From: Bacteroidales bacterium
Lineage (GTDB): Bacteria; Bacteroidota; Bacteroidia; Bacteroidales; UBA932
NCBI GenBank assembly: GCA_017477465.1
Contig: JAFUVU010000054.1
Coordinates: 1-64,000 of the forward strand
DNA: 64,000 nucleotides
Reading direction: 5' to 3'
A program made the position numbers and the translations under genes. Positions 23,689 to 32,418 of the stretch are shown here, one piece after another (position 1 is the stretch's first letter; every line of letters starts with the position of its first letter). The notes beneath the pieces were generated by a model. It searched no databases. It was given only the letters and a program-made list of their open reading frames with translations, and was not told the DNA's origin.

Positions 23689-25791
23689 TTATAGATTTGT
23701 GAATTCAACTTTATGCAGCCAGGAAGGATTGCCGGAGTCGCAGTCGTCGCCAATCCAGATGCAATTGTTCTTGTGGTCAACGCAGACAGCCTCGGGGTTC
23801 CAGTTGGCGAAATCGCCCACGTAGTAGGTGTTCAGCAGCTTGGTGGCGTCGCCGTTGAACAGATACAGCGTAAATCCCAGATACTGGGGCCTGTCTTTGT
23901 TGGAATTGGAGTCAAGCACCCAGAGATAGTCGCTCACGGGGTCGTAGCAAAGGTCGCCCACTTCCGAGATTGTGGAAGTGACATCCCTCAGGCTCTTTTT
24001 CCACAGCATGGTTCCGTCAAGCTGGTATTCGAAGAGCTGGGCGCCGGTCTGAGTGCCGAAGTACAGGTTTCCGTTATGCCAAGTAATACCTTCGCAGCCG
24101 GAGTTGCCCATGCTCTCGACACCTTCAACCTTGATGACGAAATTGTCATCCTTGCCGTTGTATCCGGGAGCAGGAACCCTGTAAACAGACTTGGAACTGC
24201 TTTCAAGGCCGATATACAAATCTCCGGTGGCCGGGTCCATGGTGATGCCTTCGAAATCAGCCTCACGGTACCACTGCTTCTGGAAAGTACCGTCGAAGTT
24301 GATCCTGTAAAGAGTTCCTTTGTCGTGCACGCCCCAGAGGAAGTCGCCGTCCTTCGAGAGGCACAGGCCGGACAGTTCCTCAACCATGTCGGCACCTTTG
24401 GTTCCAAGGACAAACTTGGTCACCTTGCCCATCACGGGCAGTTCCTTTGGCTCTGCGGGCTGGTTTTCATCGGGACGCTCCCATCGGCCCGGGGCATCGG
24501 GATTGCCGTCCATGGCGTGTTTCACCGCATGGCGGAGGGTGCCTTCGTCATTGTCTTCCCGGTACTCCCAGATCATGGCGCCCAGCATATTCCTGGATTT
24601 GAGGAATTCCACCTTGGCGTTGACGGATTCGATGTCTTCGTAGCTGGCGTACATGCGGCCCATGGCATCGGCAAGATAAGGGACCTTGGCCACGTTGTCC
24701 CAGACGCGGTAATTCTTGCCCGCTACGCTCTTGCCGTCGCAGGTGCCTTTGAAGAAGATTTCCTCAAGGTCGCCATAGTTCACCGTGCCGGGATAGTAAT
24801 TGCCCGTCTTGAGCTTGTATCCGTCGCCATGCCCATAGAACGGAATACCAAAGTTCATCATCTGGTAAGGGATGCCCTGCTTGCCGTGGAAGATGTCGTC
24901 GATGGCTTCGGCGCAGGTGCGGGAACTGGCGATGGGACTGCGGTACAGCGGAGCGTTGTGGTAGGGCGGATTCCCCTCGTCATAAGTCATAACGTTGATG
25001 TAATCCACATACTGTAGGGCGCTTACATTATCCGTGTACTTTCCGCTGGAAGATGCCGCATAAGAGAGAATCTTGTCCGGCATGGCTTCCCGCATCTCCC
25101 TCAGGAGGGCGATGAAATTGCCCCAGTCGGAAGGATCGGCCCCGTTGACGTAGTCGCCGTCCTTGGCAGCGTAGGTGGGATACTCCCAGTCGATGTCATA
25201 GCCATCGACGCCGTACTGCTCGCATATAGCGACGCACTCGTCCACGAAGGCTTTGCGCTTCTGAGGGTCGCGTGCCATCTGGGACCAGCCGTCGGCATTC
25301 TTGCCCCAGCCGCCCATCTGGAGTTTTACTTTGAGCTCGGGGTAATCGGCCTTGTAGGCCACGAATTTCTGGATCAGAGGAATCGAGCCGGAGGCTATTT
25401 CCAGGCCCACGCCGTTCACTTTGTCCTTGAAGCGCACGTGGCCCACGTTGATGTGGGTGAAGTTGTCTTTCACCTCTTCGAGCGAGGGGAAAAGGGACGT
25501 CCTGGTGTACTCGGTGTAATAAATCTCGATGATGGGAGTCTGGCCGATTCGCGCCAGGCGCTCGGGGTTGTTGACTATGTCTCCCATGGGGTCGTCCGGA
25601 GTCACCGGATCGTCGGGGACAGAGGGCCCGTCCGGATTCGCCGGGTCGTCAGGAATGGTGCCCACGGTAGGCTTTGTATTCGGCGAAGGCACAAGCATTC
25701 CCATTACCTCCGGCGTGCAGCCGGTGCAGGTGAGCATCAGAAGGCTGACCGCCGATGTAAGCAAAAAGAGGAAAAGTTTTGAGGTTTTCAT
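23689..25791 (-). CDS. GH18 chitinase fused to an SdiA-regulated beta-propeller domain
   Basis: A 700-residue lipoprotein (lipobox near Cys25) with a Pro/Asp-rich linker (about 35-70) that would hold it off the membrane. The GH18 barrel (about 82-420) has VKLQMGGWG and the catalytic DGYDIDWE motif (Asp196 to acid Glu203), plus YINVMTYDEG. GH18 enzymes cleave beta-1,4 GlcNAc links in chitin. Residues about 445-700 form a propeller of the SdiA-regulated/YjiK type (ELSGLCLSKDGDFLWGVHDKG, DFEGITMDPATGDLYIG, NSGCEGITWHNGNLYFG, NPEAVCVDHKNNCIWIGDD). This pairing is unusual. The propeller may bind substrate or protein; its role is unknown. Confidence 0.88.
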   Translation of the reverse strand: MKTSKLFLFLLTSAVSLLMLTCTGCTPEVMGMLVPSPNTKPTVGTIPDDPANPDGPSVPDDPVTPDDPMGDIVNNPERLARIGQTPIIEIYYTEYTRTSLFPSLEEVKDNFTHINVGHVRFKDKVNGVGLEIASGSIPLIQKFVAYKADYPELKVKLQMGGWGKNADGWSQMARDPQKRKAFVDECVAICEQYGVDGYDIDWEYPTYAAKDGDYVNGADPSDWGNFIALLREMREAMPDKILSYAASSSGKYTDNVSALQYVDYINVMTYDEGNPPYHNAPLYRSPIASSRTCAEAIDDIFHGKQGIPYQMMNFGIPFYGHGDGYKLKTGNYYPGTVNYGDLEEIFFKGTCDGKSVAGKNYRVWDNVAKVPYLADAMGRMYASYEDIESVNAKVEFLKSRNMLGAMIWEYREDNDEGTLRHAVKHAMDGNPDAPGRWERPDENQPAEPKELPVMGKVTKFVLGTKGADMVEELSGLCLSKDGDFLWGVHDKGTLYRINFDGTFQKQWYREADFEGITMDPATGDLYIGLESSSKSVYRVPAPGYNGKDDNFVIKVEGVESMGNSGCEGITWHNGNLYFGTQTGAQLFEYQLDGTMLWKKSLRDVTSTISEVGDLCYDPVSDYLWVLDSNSNKDRPQYLGFTLYLFNGDATKLLNTYYVGDFANWNPEAVCVDHKNNCIWIGDDCDSGNPSWLHKVEFTNL

Positions 25792-25820
25792 CTCCGTTAA
25801 GTTTTAATGTTACTTGGCAC

Positions 25821-25846
25821 CCGGGGTCCGGGTCAGCGGGCCCCGG
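25821..25846 (-). other. Strong GC-rich intercistronic hairpin
   Basis: Arms CCGGGGTCCG (25821-25830) and CGGGCCCCGG (25837-25846) form a 10-bp stem with one G-U pair and a 6-base loop. There is no T-run, so it is not a standard terminator. It lies between the duplicated FISUMP gene and the GH18 start and could mark an mRNA processing or stability point. Confidence 0.6.
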
Positions 25847-25855
25847 ATGAAATGA

Positions 25856-28800
25856 TTATTCGGCTACGCAGCGGACATTGCCTGCGCGGGACTTGCGCTG
25901 TTCCTCAACATAAACCGAGCCGCCTTCTCCGCGCACCTGGTAGGCCAGGTCGGCAGACGAAGAGTATGCGCTCCAGATGTACACGCGGGAACCCATCTTT
26001 ACAAGGTCGCCCTGGTCGATATAGCCGCATACTGGGAATACGGCATATCCGGTGGTAGTGGGATTGGCCTCATCGTAATCCACACCGGCCTTGAACCAGG
26101 AATTGTCGCTGGCGAAGGACAGATTGACGGCAAGCTTTTCTCCCCACCATTTGGTTGTCTTGTCACGAGTGGGAACAATGTATCCCGGAGGGCACGGGTC
26201 GTAAATGGTCTTTTCTACGCCCCAGAGGTCGGTAGGGCTTTCGTTGCTCCAGTCCTTGACAGAATCGCCGCCGGTTTTGACATAGGCCGTAGGATTCTGG
26301 ATGGCATCGGCCACATTCATCTTGGCAGCATCGTAAGTCATTGTGCCGGCGATGCCCGTGGAAGGTGCCACGAACGGGTCTTTACGGCCCCACTGGTAAT
26401 ACATGCCGTAGGACTTTGCATCCGGGGTCCCGTCAGCGGCAGTAGCCACCAGCGCACCGAGGTTGCGGTCCATGATAAGGGCTTCGCCGTAAAGTCCGCC
26501 GAATGTGCTGTTCTCAATAGGTGTTTCGGGCACCCAGATGTGCCAGCTCCAGAGAATGTTGTCGGAAGCGTCCTTGGCGGCGATGAGGGCGTTGCCGGGA
26601 GTGCCGGTGGCGCCGAAGATGATGTATCCTTCGCTGATGCCGCAGGAGTTGACGATGCTGGCTGCCTCGGGAGCCGTTTCGGTATTGACCGTCTCCCAGA
26701 GAACCTCTACGCTGGCCACGTCACCTACGCTTTCTTCGGAATTACCCTTAACTGCAGCGAACTTGTATTCGCCTTCCGCATAGACGATGTAGCTGTTGGC
26801 GGTGCCTTCCTCGCTGAGGTCGATGGTCTCTGCCACAGGCTCTGCAGGCGTGGGAGGAACGATGGCGTCCTCATTGGCCACGACGCAGCGAACATTGCCT
26901 GCGCGGGACTTGCGCTGTTCCTCAACATAAACCGAGCCGCCTTCTCCGCGCACCTGGTAGGCCAGGTCGGCAGACGAAGAGTATGCGCTCCAGATGTACA
27001 CGCGGGACCCCATCTTTACAAGGTCGCCCTGGTCGATATAGCCGCATACCGGGAATACCGCGTATCCGGTGGCGGCGGGATTCGCCTCATCGTAATCCAC
27101 ACCGGCCTTGAACCAGGAATTGTCGCCGGCGAAGGACAGATTGAGGGCAAGCTTTTCTCCCCACCATTTGGTGGACTTGTCACGAGTGGGAACAATGTAT
27201 CCCGGAGGGCACGGGTCGTAAATGGTCTTTTCTACGCCCCAGAGGTCGGTAGGGCTTTCGTTGCTCCAGTCCTTGACAGAATCGCCGCCGGTCTTGACAT
27301 AGGCAGTAGGATTCTGGATGGCATCGGCCACATTCATCTTGGCAGCATCGTAGGTCATTGTGCCGGCGATGCCGGTGGAAGGTGCCACGAACGGGTCTTT
27401 ACGGCCCCACTGGTAATACATGCCGTAGGACTTTACATCCGGGGTCCCGTCAGCGGCAGTAGCCACCAGCGCACCGAGGTTGCGGTCCATGATAAGCGCT
27501 TCGCCGTAAAGTCCGCCGAATGTGCTGTTCTCAATAGGTGTTTCGGGCACCCAGATGTGCCAGCTCCAGAGAATGTTGTCGGAGGCGTCTTTGGCGGCGA
27601 TGAGGGCGTTGCCGGGAGTGCCGGTGGCGTCGAAGAGGATATATCCGTCGCTGTAACCGTAAGAGCCGATGATGTCGCCTGCGGCAGGCGCGGTGTCGGT
27701 ATTGACGGTCTCCCAAAGCACCTCGACATTAGCTACTTCGCCTACGCTTTCTTCGGTATTACCCTTAACTGCCTTGAACTTGAAGGCACCGGCGCCGAGC
27801 ACGATGTAGCTGTTTGCGCTTTCCTTCTCGCTCAGGTCGGCAATTCCGTCCGGTTCTTCGGGAATAGGAGCCTGCATCTGGGCGATGGTGATGGTCTGAT
27901 AGATGTCGGACTCGGTGACGGCGTCTGCGGGAATCCCTTCCTTTACAATAAGCACAGTGCCCAGACGGCCGCTTTCGGTGTCCTCATTGGGATCCAGGCT
28001 CAGGGTGATGGTGTAGGTCTGGCCCTTAACCGACTCAAGGTGAATCCACTCTTCCTGAGGGAGTACCTGGAAGTTGACATTGGACACGACGATAGCTTCA
28101 ATCACGTCGCCGGCTCCGTCGGCAACATAGTCGGCCATGCCGAAGAGTGAATCAGCCTCAGAATTCACTACCGTTACGCCTTCGGGTTCGATGAGAAGGG
28201 TGGCGGTAGATACCATGCCGATTCCGCTGTCAGCCACAACAAGCATCTGGGCGGCGGCGCCCTTCTTTATGGGAGTGATCTCGATGGTCTTGGCATCGGC
28301 ATCAATCTTGACGCCGAATTCGAGGGGATTGTAGCCCGCTACCTTTACGACGGTGCCGGCAGTTGCAGCGGTGACGTCATAGTGCACGGTGATGGGTGCG
28401 CCTGCGGTATAGGCATATTCTTCCACTTCCAGCGTGAGCTTGAAGGCTTCGGCGAAGGGAATGTTCACCGTTGAACCGTCCGAGAGGGTGAGAACAACCG
28501 CCTCGTCAGTGATCTTGATGTCGGTAAAGATACCGTCTACCAGGGTTGCGCCTTCATTCTGCACCTGGCCGAGGACAACGGGCTCGCCGCCGTCGATGGA
28601 CACAAGCAGATTGCCGTCTTCGTCAATTGTGAACTCGGGAGTCTGGTAAACAGGTACTTCCTTACCGTTTACCTCGATTGCGACACCGTCTATGGCCCAT
28701 ACAAGGTCGCCGGAGCCGCTCTTGATTACACTGAGCACCGGGCCGTCATAGTCGGCCTTGGGAGTGATTTCGAAGTACTTGATGTCACCGTTGGTGTAGG

Positions 28801-29029
28801 TGATGGTGACACCTACGATCTTGCCGGTTTCAGGGTCGGCCAGTTCTTGCACTTTGGCCACGAGAACACCGTCACCGACTGCGGTCTGGATGGCCGTGAT
28901 TGAGCCTTCCAGGTCGCTCACCCTCTTTTCCAAACCATCAATCCGGGCCTTGAGGGTGCTGTCGTCATACTCTTTGGCGCAGCCCACAAGCAGGAGGGCG
29001 GCAGCAAAAGCTAGTAAAATCTTTTTCAT
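25856..29029 (-). CDS. FISUMP-domain surface lipoprotein B with tandem-duplicated C-terminal half
   Basis: A 1057-residue lipoprotein (LLLVGC). A short coiled coil (LKARIDGLEKRVSDLEG, about residues 27-43) opens a DUF4988-like N-terminal region. Beta-sandwich and BACON-like segments follow to about residue 385. Then come two copies of a roughly 320-residue module: ANSYIV...YKF domain plus FISUMP region (MDRNLGALVATAADGTPD, MYYQWGRKDPF, IYDPCPPGYIVPTRDK, RAGNVRCV). The copies are offset by 339 codons and nearly identical. It is probably displayed on the cell surface with the PUL proteins. The ligand is unknown; lectin-like glycan binding is an inference from fold resemblance. Confidence 0.82.
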   Translation of the reverse strand: MKKILLAFAAALLLVGCAKEYDDSTLKARIDGLEKRVSDLEGSITAIQTAVGDGVLVAKVQELADPETGKIVGVTITYTNGDIKYFEITPKADYDGPVLSVIKSGSGDLVWAIDGVAIEVNGKEVPVYQTPEFTIDEDGNLLVSIDGGEPVVLGQVQNEGATLVDGIFTDIKITDEAVVLTLSDGSTVNIPFAEAFKLTLEVEEYAYTAGAPITVHYDVTAATAGTVVKVAGYNPLEFGVKIDADAKTIEITPIKKGAAAQMLVVADSGIGMVSTATLLIEPEGVTVVNSEADSLFGMADYVADGAGDVIEAIVVSNVNFQVLPQEEWIHLESVKGQTYTITLSLDPNEDTESGRLGTVLIVKEGIPADAVTESDIYQTITIAQMQAPIPEEPDGIADLSEKESANSYIVLGAGAFKFKAVKGNTEESVGEVANVEVLWETVNTDTAPAAGDIIGSYGYSDGYILFDATGTPGNALIAAKDASDNILWSWHIWVPETPIENSTFGGLYGEALIMDRNLGALVATAADGTPDVKSYGMYYQWGRKDPFVAPSTGIAGTMTYDAAKMNVADAIQNPTAYVKTGGDSVKDWSNESPTDLWGVEKTIYDPCPPGYIVPTRDKSTKWWGEKLALNLSFAGDNSWFKAGVDYDEANPAATGYAVFPVCGYIDQGDLVKMGSRVYIWSAYSSSADLAYQVRGEGGSVYVEEQRKSRAGNVRCVVANEDAIVPPTPAEPVAETIDLSEEGTANSYIVYAEGEYKFAAVKGNSEESVGDVASVEVLWETVNTETAPEAASIVNSCGISEGYIIFGATGTPGNALIAAKDASDNILWSWHIWVPETPIENSTFGGLYGEALIMDRNLGALVATAADGTPDAKSYGMYYQWGRKDPFVAPSTGIAGTMTYDAAKMNVADAIQNPTAYVKTGGDSVKDWSNESPTDLWGVEKTIYDPCPPGYIVPTRDKTTKWWGEKLAVNLSFASDNSWFKAGVDYDEANPTTTGYAVFPVCGYIDQGDLVKMGSRVYIWSAYSSSADLAYQVRGEGGSVYVEEQRKSRAGNVRCVAE
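25866..26817 (-). repeat. Distal copy of the 1,017-bp-period internal duplication
   Basis: This stretch matches 26883-27834 at a constant offset of 1,017 bp with only scattered substitutions. The near-identity is strongest from 25866 to about 26700 and weakens towards 26817. The period is a multiple of three, so the protein module is duplicated in frame. Confidence 0.9.
26883..27834 (-). repeat. Proximal copy of the 1,017-bp-period internal duplication
   Basis: Partner of 25866-26817. The two copies share even many synonymous bases, so the duplication or a later gene-conversion event is recent relative to the divergence from the other FISUMP genes in the locus. Confidence 0.9.
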
Positions 29030-29055
29030 AAGAGGTTATATTTTTAGTTTATCAA

Positions 29056-30879
29056 TTACTCTGTAACACAACGGACGCTGCCGCCGATGGCGCGGGCCTT
29101 CTGTCCTTTCTTGGAAGAGCCTCCTTCTACGAGTTGACAATAAGTCAGGTTGGCCGTGTCGGCATCCATGTGGGTGTTCCAGATGATGGATGCGCCGGCG
29201 ACGAAGCTGCCGTCAGGGTTCATGTAACCGCAAAGCGGCAGGGTAGAAACAGGGCTTCCAACCTGGAAGTAGCCGTTGTCGGCATCGTAAAGCCATCCGG
29301 CAAGGGTGTTTCCGGCATCAGTGAAGATAGTTGCCTGTTTACGGCCGGCTACACAGTATCCGGGCGGGCACGGGTCATAAATGGTTTTGCTGCCGCTGCG
29401 CTCCTGGTCGCCCCAATCCATACGGTCTCTGTCGGTACACCAGTCGATGCTGCCTACATTTATGATACTTGTAGGCATTGCGGCTGCCTCGGCATGGGTC
29501 ACAGCCCCTTCATGGACAGAAGTGGTAACTCCTGCAACAGCGGCAGCCTCGGTGGAACCGGCAGCTCCGACACCGGGGAACGGGTCTTTGCGGCCCCACT
29601 GGTACAGCAGGCCGAAGGAACGGGAATCGGCCACTGCGCCGCTTTGTGTATCAACCAGAGCACCCAGGTTGCGGCTCATCATGGAAACACCGGTCATGTA
29701 GCTGTACATGATGGTTTCGGGCTGGGTTTCGGGAATCCACAAATGCCAGCTCCAGAGGACCTGGTCGTTATCGTCCATCAGGGCCACAAGGGCATTGCCC
29801 GGCTGCAGCGGATCCGGAATCTGGAAGCATACCGCTCCGGTTTCTTCGTCGTAGGTAACGCCGCTTACTATGCTGCGCTCGGCAACCGGTTCAATGCCGC
29901 ACTCTGTTTCCCAAAGAATTTCGGCATGGTCGCCGCCAGTGACCGCATCCATGGAATTACCCTTCACGGCCGTAAACTTGTACAGGCCGGGGGCCGAGAT
30001 GATGTAGCAGTTGGCACTCTCGGCAGCGTCGATACGGACGGCAAGGGACGGGTCGATATCGTCGGCAGCCTCGACAAGATGTTCGGTAACATTGCCCAAA
30101 TCCAGAACGCCGCCCACTTCCACGGCTACGGCTTCCTTCTCAGTTATACCTTTCACAGCTTTTCCTTCCTTATTGAAACGAAGGATAAAGCCGCCGGTGA
30201 GGTCCAGGCCTCCGGGGATGAAAAGGGTGTTGGGAGTTACGCCGTCGGCCACCAGGTCGGTGGACTCGATGGAGGTTGAAGGGTTCTGGAGGAACTGCTT
30301 TAGATTCTTTTCCGTATCGGTAATCTTCACCTGATAGGTGTCGAAGCTGACAGGAACGTCCTTGCGGCCTATGAAGGTATAGCTGTCATAGTCACCTTCT
30401 ACCACGAAGGAGAGGACGCCGCACAGGTTCAGGAACTGGAAAGTGTCCCCGCTGTTGCACGCGGCCAGAAGCTGTGCGTTGACGTTTTTGAAGGCGCTGT
30501 AATAGAAGCAGTGCTTAAGGTTCGCCACCGCCTCTGCGGGATAAGCCGCATAGAGCGTGCTGGAGCATTCATCACTCTTGTAGGGATAAAGGCCGTCCAC
30601 CTTTTTGGTGGCGCTTTTTCCGTCGGAGGAAATGTCTCCCGCTTCAAGGGTAACGACAACCTGGTTCGCCGAGTATTCGCCGTGCACGACAATCTGGTCT
30701 CCGCTCTGCCATGCAGTTTTCAAACCTTCCGAATCTGTCTCGGGCAGGACGAATGTCAGGGTGCGGGACTCAGGCTGGACCTTCGGAGTCTCGGGCTCAA
30801 CTGGATCCGCTTTTGGGGTGCAGCCGAAAATGGCAGCGCAAACGCTTGACAATAAGGCTATTTTAAATATCGCTTTCAT
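29056..30879 (-). CDS. FISUMP-domain surface lipoprotein A (fimbrillin-like N-terminus)
   Basis: A 607-residue lipoprotein (ATG at 30879; lipobox AAIFGC). It has the same layout as lipoprotein C: a fimbrillin-like domain (WQSGDQIVVHGEYSA, about residues 45-270), the ANCYIISAPGLYKFTAVKGNS domain (about 290-420), and a FISUMP end. The latter has MSRNLGALVDTQSG, LLYQWGRKDPFPG, IYDPCPPGYCVAGRK and GGSVRCVTE. Sequence between these anchors differs clearly from lipoproteins B and C, so the three are diverged paralogues on a common scaffold. It lies 26 bp before lipoprotein B and directly after the second BACON lipoprotein, so it is co-transcribed. Confidence 0.82.
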   Translation of the reverse strand: MKAIFKIALLSSVCAAIFGCTPKADPVEPETPKVQPESRTLTFVLPETDSEGLKTAWQSGDQIVVHGEYSANQVVVTLEAGDISSDGKSATKKVDGLYPYKSDECSSTLYAAYPAEAVANLKHCFYYSAFKNVNAQLLAACNSGDTFQFLNLCGVLSFVVEGDYDSYTFIGRKDVPVSFDTYQVKITDTEKNLKQFLQNPSTSIESTDLVADGVTPNTLFIPGGLDLTGGFILRFNKEGKAVKGITEKEAVAVEVGGVLDLGNVTEHLVEAADDIDPSLAVRIDAAESANCYIISAPGLYKFTAVKGNSMDAVTGGDHAEILWETECGIEPVAERSIVSGVTYDEETGAVCFQIPDPLQPGNALVALMDDNDQVLWSWHLWIPETQPETIMYSYMTGVSMMSRNLGALVDTQSGAVADSRSFGLLYQWGRKDPFPGVGAAGSTEAAAVAGVTTSVHEGAVTHAEAAAMPTSIINVGSIDWCTDRDRMDWGDQERSGSKTIYDPCPPGYCVAGRKQATIFTDAGNTLAGWLYDADNGYFQVGSPVSTLPLCGYMNPDGSFVAGASIIWNTHMDADTANLTYCQLVEGGSSKKGQKARAIGGSVRCVTE

Positions 30880-30892
30880 AATCGCATGCATT

Positions 30893-32416
30893 TTAATCGT
30901 CCCAATTCATCGGAGCCGTGTATTCATACCATTCGCAGACTGCGCTTCCGCCCTCGTCCACGCCAAAGTAGATTGTGGAGCTCTTGCCCCAGAGGATGGT
31001 CCTCAGAAGGTTCTCGCTGCTGTCGAAACTGCCGGCCTCAATGCCGTTCACAAGGAAGGTGACATGGCAGTGTTCGGCTCCGCTGGGGTCGAACTTGACT
31101 GTGAGGTCGATGGGCTGCGTGAAGTCCACGTCAGTGAAGGCGGAGATGCTGGGCTTGTTGCCGTCGCCGGCCACATTGAAGTCGAAGCTTACCTTGGCAT
31201 CACCGGGACGCAGGTCTGCCTTGATTTCGGCACTCTCGCTATAGGTGAACCAGTGCCTCACGCGCGGATTGCCGCCGTTGGCGTCGGCCTGCAGGTCTTT
31301 CCAGTGGAAAGTATAGGAGCCGAACTCCATGCTGCGGCTCAGACGGCACCTGGCCGCAAACAATGTTCCGACATCCTTCGTGTAAACCGGGGCGTTGGCC
31401 CAGTCTGATTTCCACAGGCTGATTTCGTCATTGTTTACATAATAGCGGACAGGGTCTATCTTGTAAGCTTGCTTTACGATGACCGGCTTTTCGACCTGGA
31501 ACTCGTCTGCGCTGTCCACTACGTTCTTCACCACAATTTCGGCCCTGCGCATAGAAGAACCGGTGTTTTCGGTAAAGCTGATACTGACGGTACCGTTGCC
31601 TTCGCCGGAAGGGGTTTCGATGGTAAACCAGTCGTCGGACTCGGCTGCTTTCTCAACAGTCCATTTGGAGTTGGAAAGGAGCTCCAGTTCGGCAGAAAGC
31701 TGGTCGTAACCGGCGCGGATTTCTTCAGACAGAGGAACCAACTGGACACCGTCCTGAGTGAATTTCACCAGGGCCACGGGCTCGTCATGCCGGTCATAGA
31801 CGGTGACTTCCGCATAGCGAAGCTCAGATACGTTCTCTTCTGCGTTGATTATGACTTCGCCTTCTCCTTCACCGCTTTCTCCTTCCTCGATGGAGACCCA
31901 GTCACCGTCGGTGACTTTGCTGGACCAAGGCTGATTGGAGTGAATGTGGATCGTGAACTGACCGCCGGACTTCTCTACGTCAAGGGCCAGTTCATCCTCG
32001 GGAACGCTCAGGAAAGCTATGCCTTTCTGGGTCACGGTAATGGTCTTGCCCACCCAACCGTTACTCTGAATGGTAATCCGGTCGGTGCGGTCGTCCAGGA
32101 AAGTATTGTCGTAGTACTGGACTCGGACGGTGGTGGGTTCCGCTTTGCCTACATGAAGGGTTTCCGGATCCACCGGCTGGCCGTCTTCGTCGGATATTAT
32201 GCACCAGGTAGGGTGCTCGCTTGTTATGGTCCAAGGCTTGGAGGAGGCCACCAGGATGGTAAACGCCCTGGCGTTCACTGCCTCCAGCGAGTAGCTGTCG
32301 TCGGCCCGGTAGCGTAGTTCCACCGTGTCAAGCGGCTCCTGCTTGGACTGCTGGCAGCCCGCAAGCCCCGGTAACAGGGCTGCAGCCGCACAGAGTATGT
32401 TGAACAACTTTTTCAT
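30893..32416 (-). CDS. BACON-domain surface glycan-binding lipoprotein 2
   Basis: A 507-residue lipoprotein (LLPGLAGC). After the anchor it has two to three BACON-type beta-sandwich repeats of about 90 residues, recognised by WTITSEHPTWC, IHIHSNQPWSSKVTDGDWVSIEEG and WTVEKAAESDDWFTIETPSGEGNG. The C-terminal domain (about 330-507; YVNNDEISLWKSDW, VSFDFNVAGDG, YFGVDEGGSAVCEWYEY) is Trp/Tyr-rich and resembles carbohydrate-binding sandwich modules. Genes in this position, just after SusD, usually encode surface glycan-binding proteins that feed polymer to SusCD. It sits 2 bp downstream of its paralogue. Confidence 0.82.
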   Translation of the reverse strand: MKKLFNILCAAAALLPGLAGCQQSKQEPLDTVELRYRADDSYSLEAVNARAFTILVASSKPWTITSEHPTWCIISDEDGQPVDPETLHVGKAEPTTVRVQYYDNTFLDDRTDRITIQSNGWVGKTITVTQKGIAFLSVPEDELALDVEKSGGQFTIHIHSNQPWSSKVTDGDWVSIEEGESGEGEGEVIINAEENVSELRYAEVTVYDRHDEPVALVKFTQDGVQLVPLSEEIRAGYDQLSAELELLSNSKWTVEKAAESDDWFTIETPSGEGNGTVSISFTENTGSSMRRAEIVVKNVVDSADEFQVEKPVIVKQAYKIDPVRYYVNNDEISLWKSDWANAPVYTKDVGTLFAARCRLSRSMEFGSYTFHWKDLQADANGGNPRVRHWFTYSESAEIKADLRPGDAKVSFDFNVAGDGNKPSISAFTDVDFTQPIDLTVKFDPSGAEHCHVTFLVNGIEAGSFDSSENLLRTILWGKSSTIYFGVDEGGSAVCEWYEYTAPMNWDD

Positions 32417-32418
32417 AA

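Noticed and set aside
23713-25017. A 434-codon plus-strand frame opposite the GH18-propeller gene
   Set aside because: Antisense shadow of a GH18 gene with intact catalytic motifs; no family resemblance of its own.
26540-28150. A 536-codon plus-strand frame across the duplicated FISUMP gene
   Set aside because: It mirrors the internal duplication in antisense, has no signal peptide or motif, and lies opposite a clear lipoprotein gene.
21620-29029. FISUMP C-termini as targets of a diversity-generating retroelement
   Set aside because: No reverse transcriptase or template repeat is in the window and the two duplicated copies do not differ mainly at adenines. It remains possible only with an RT elsewhere.
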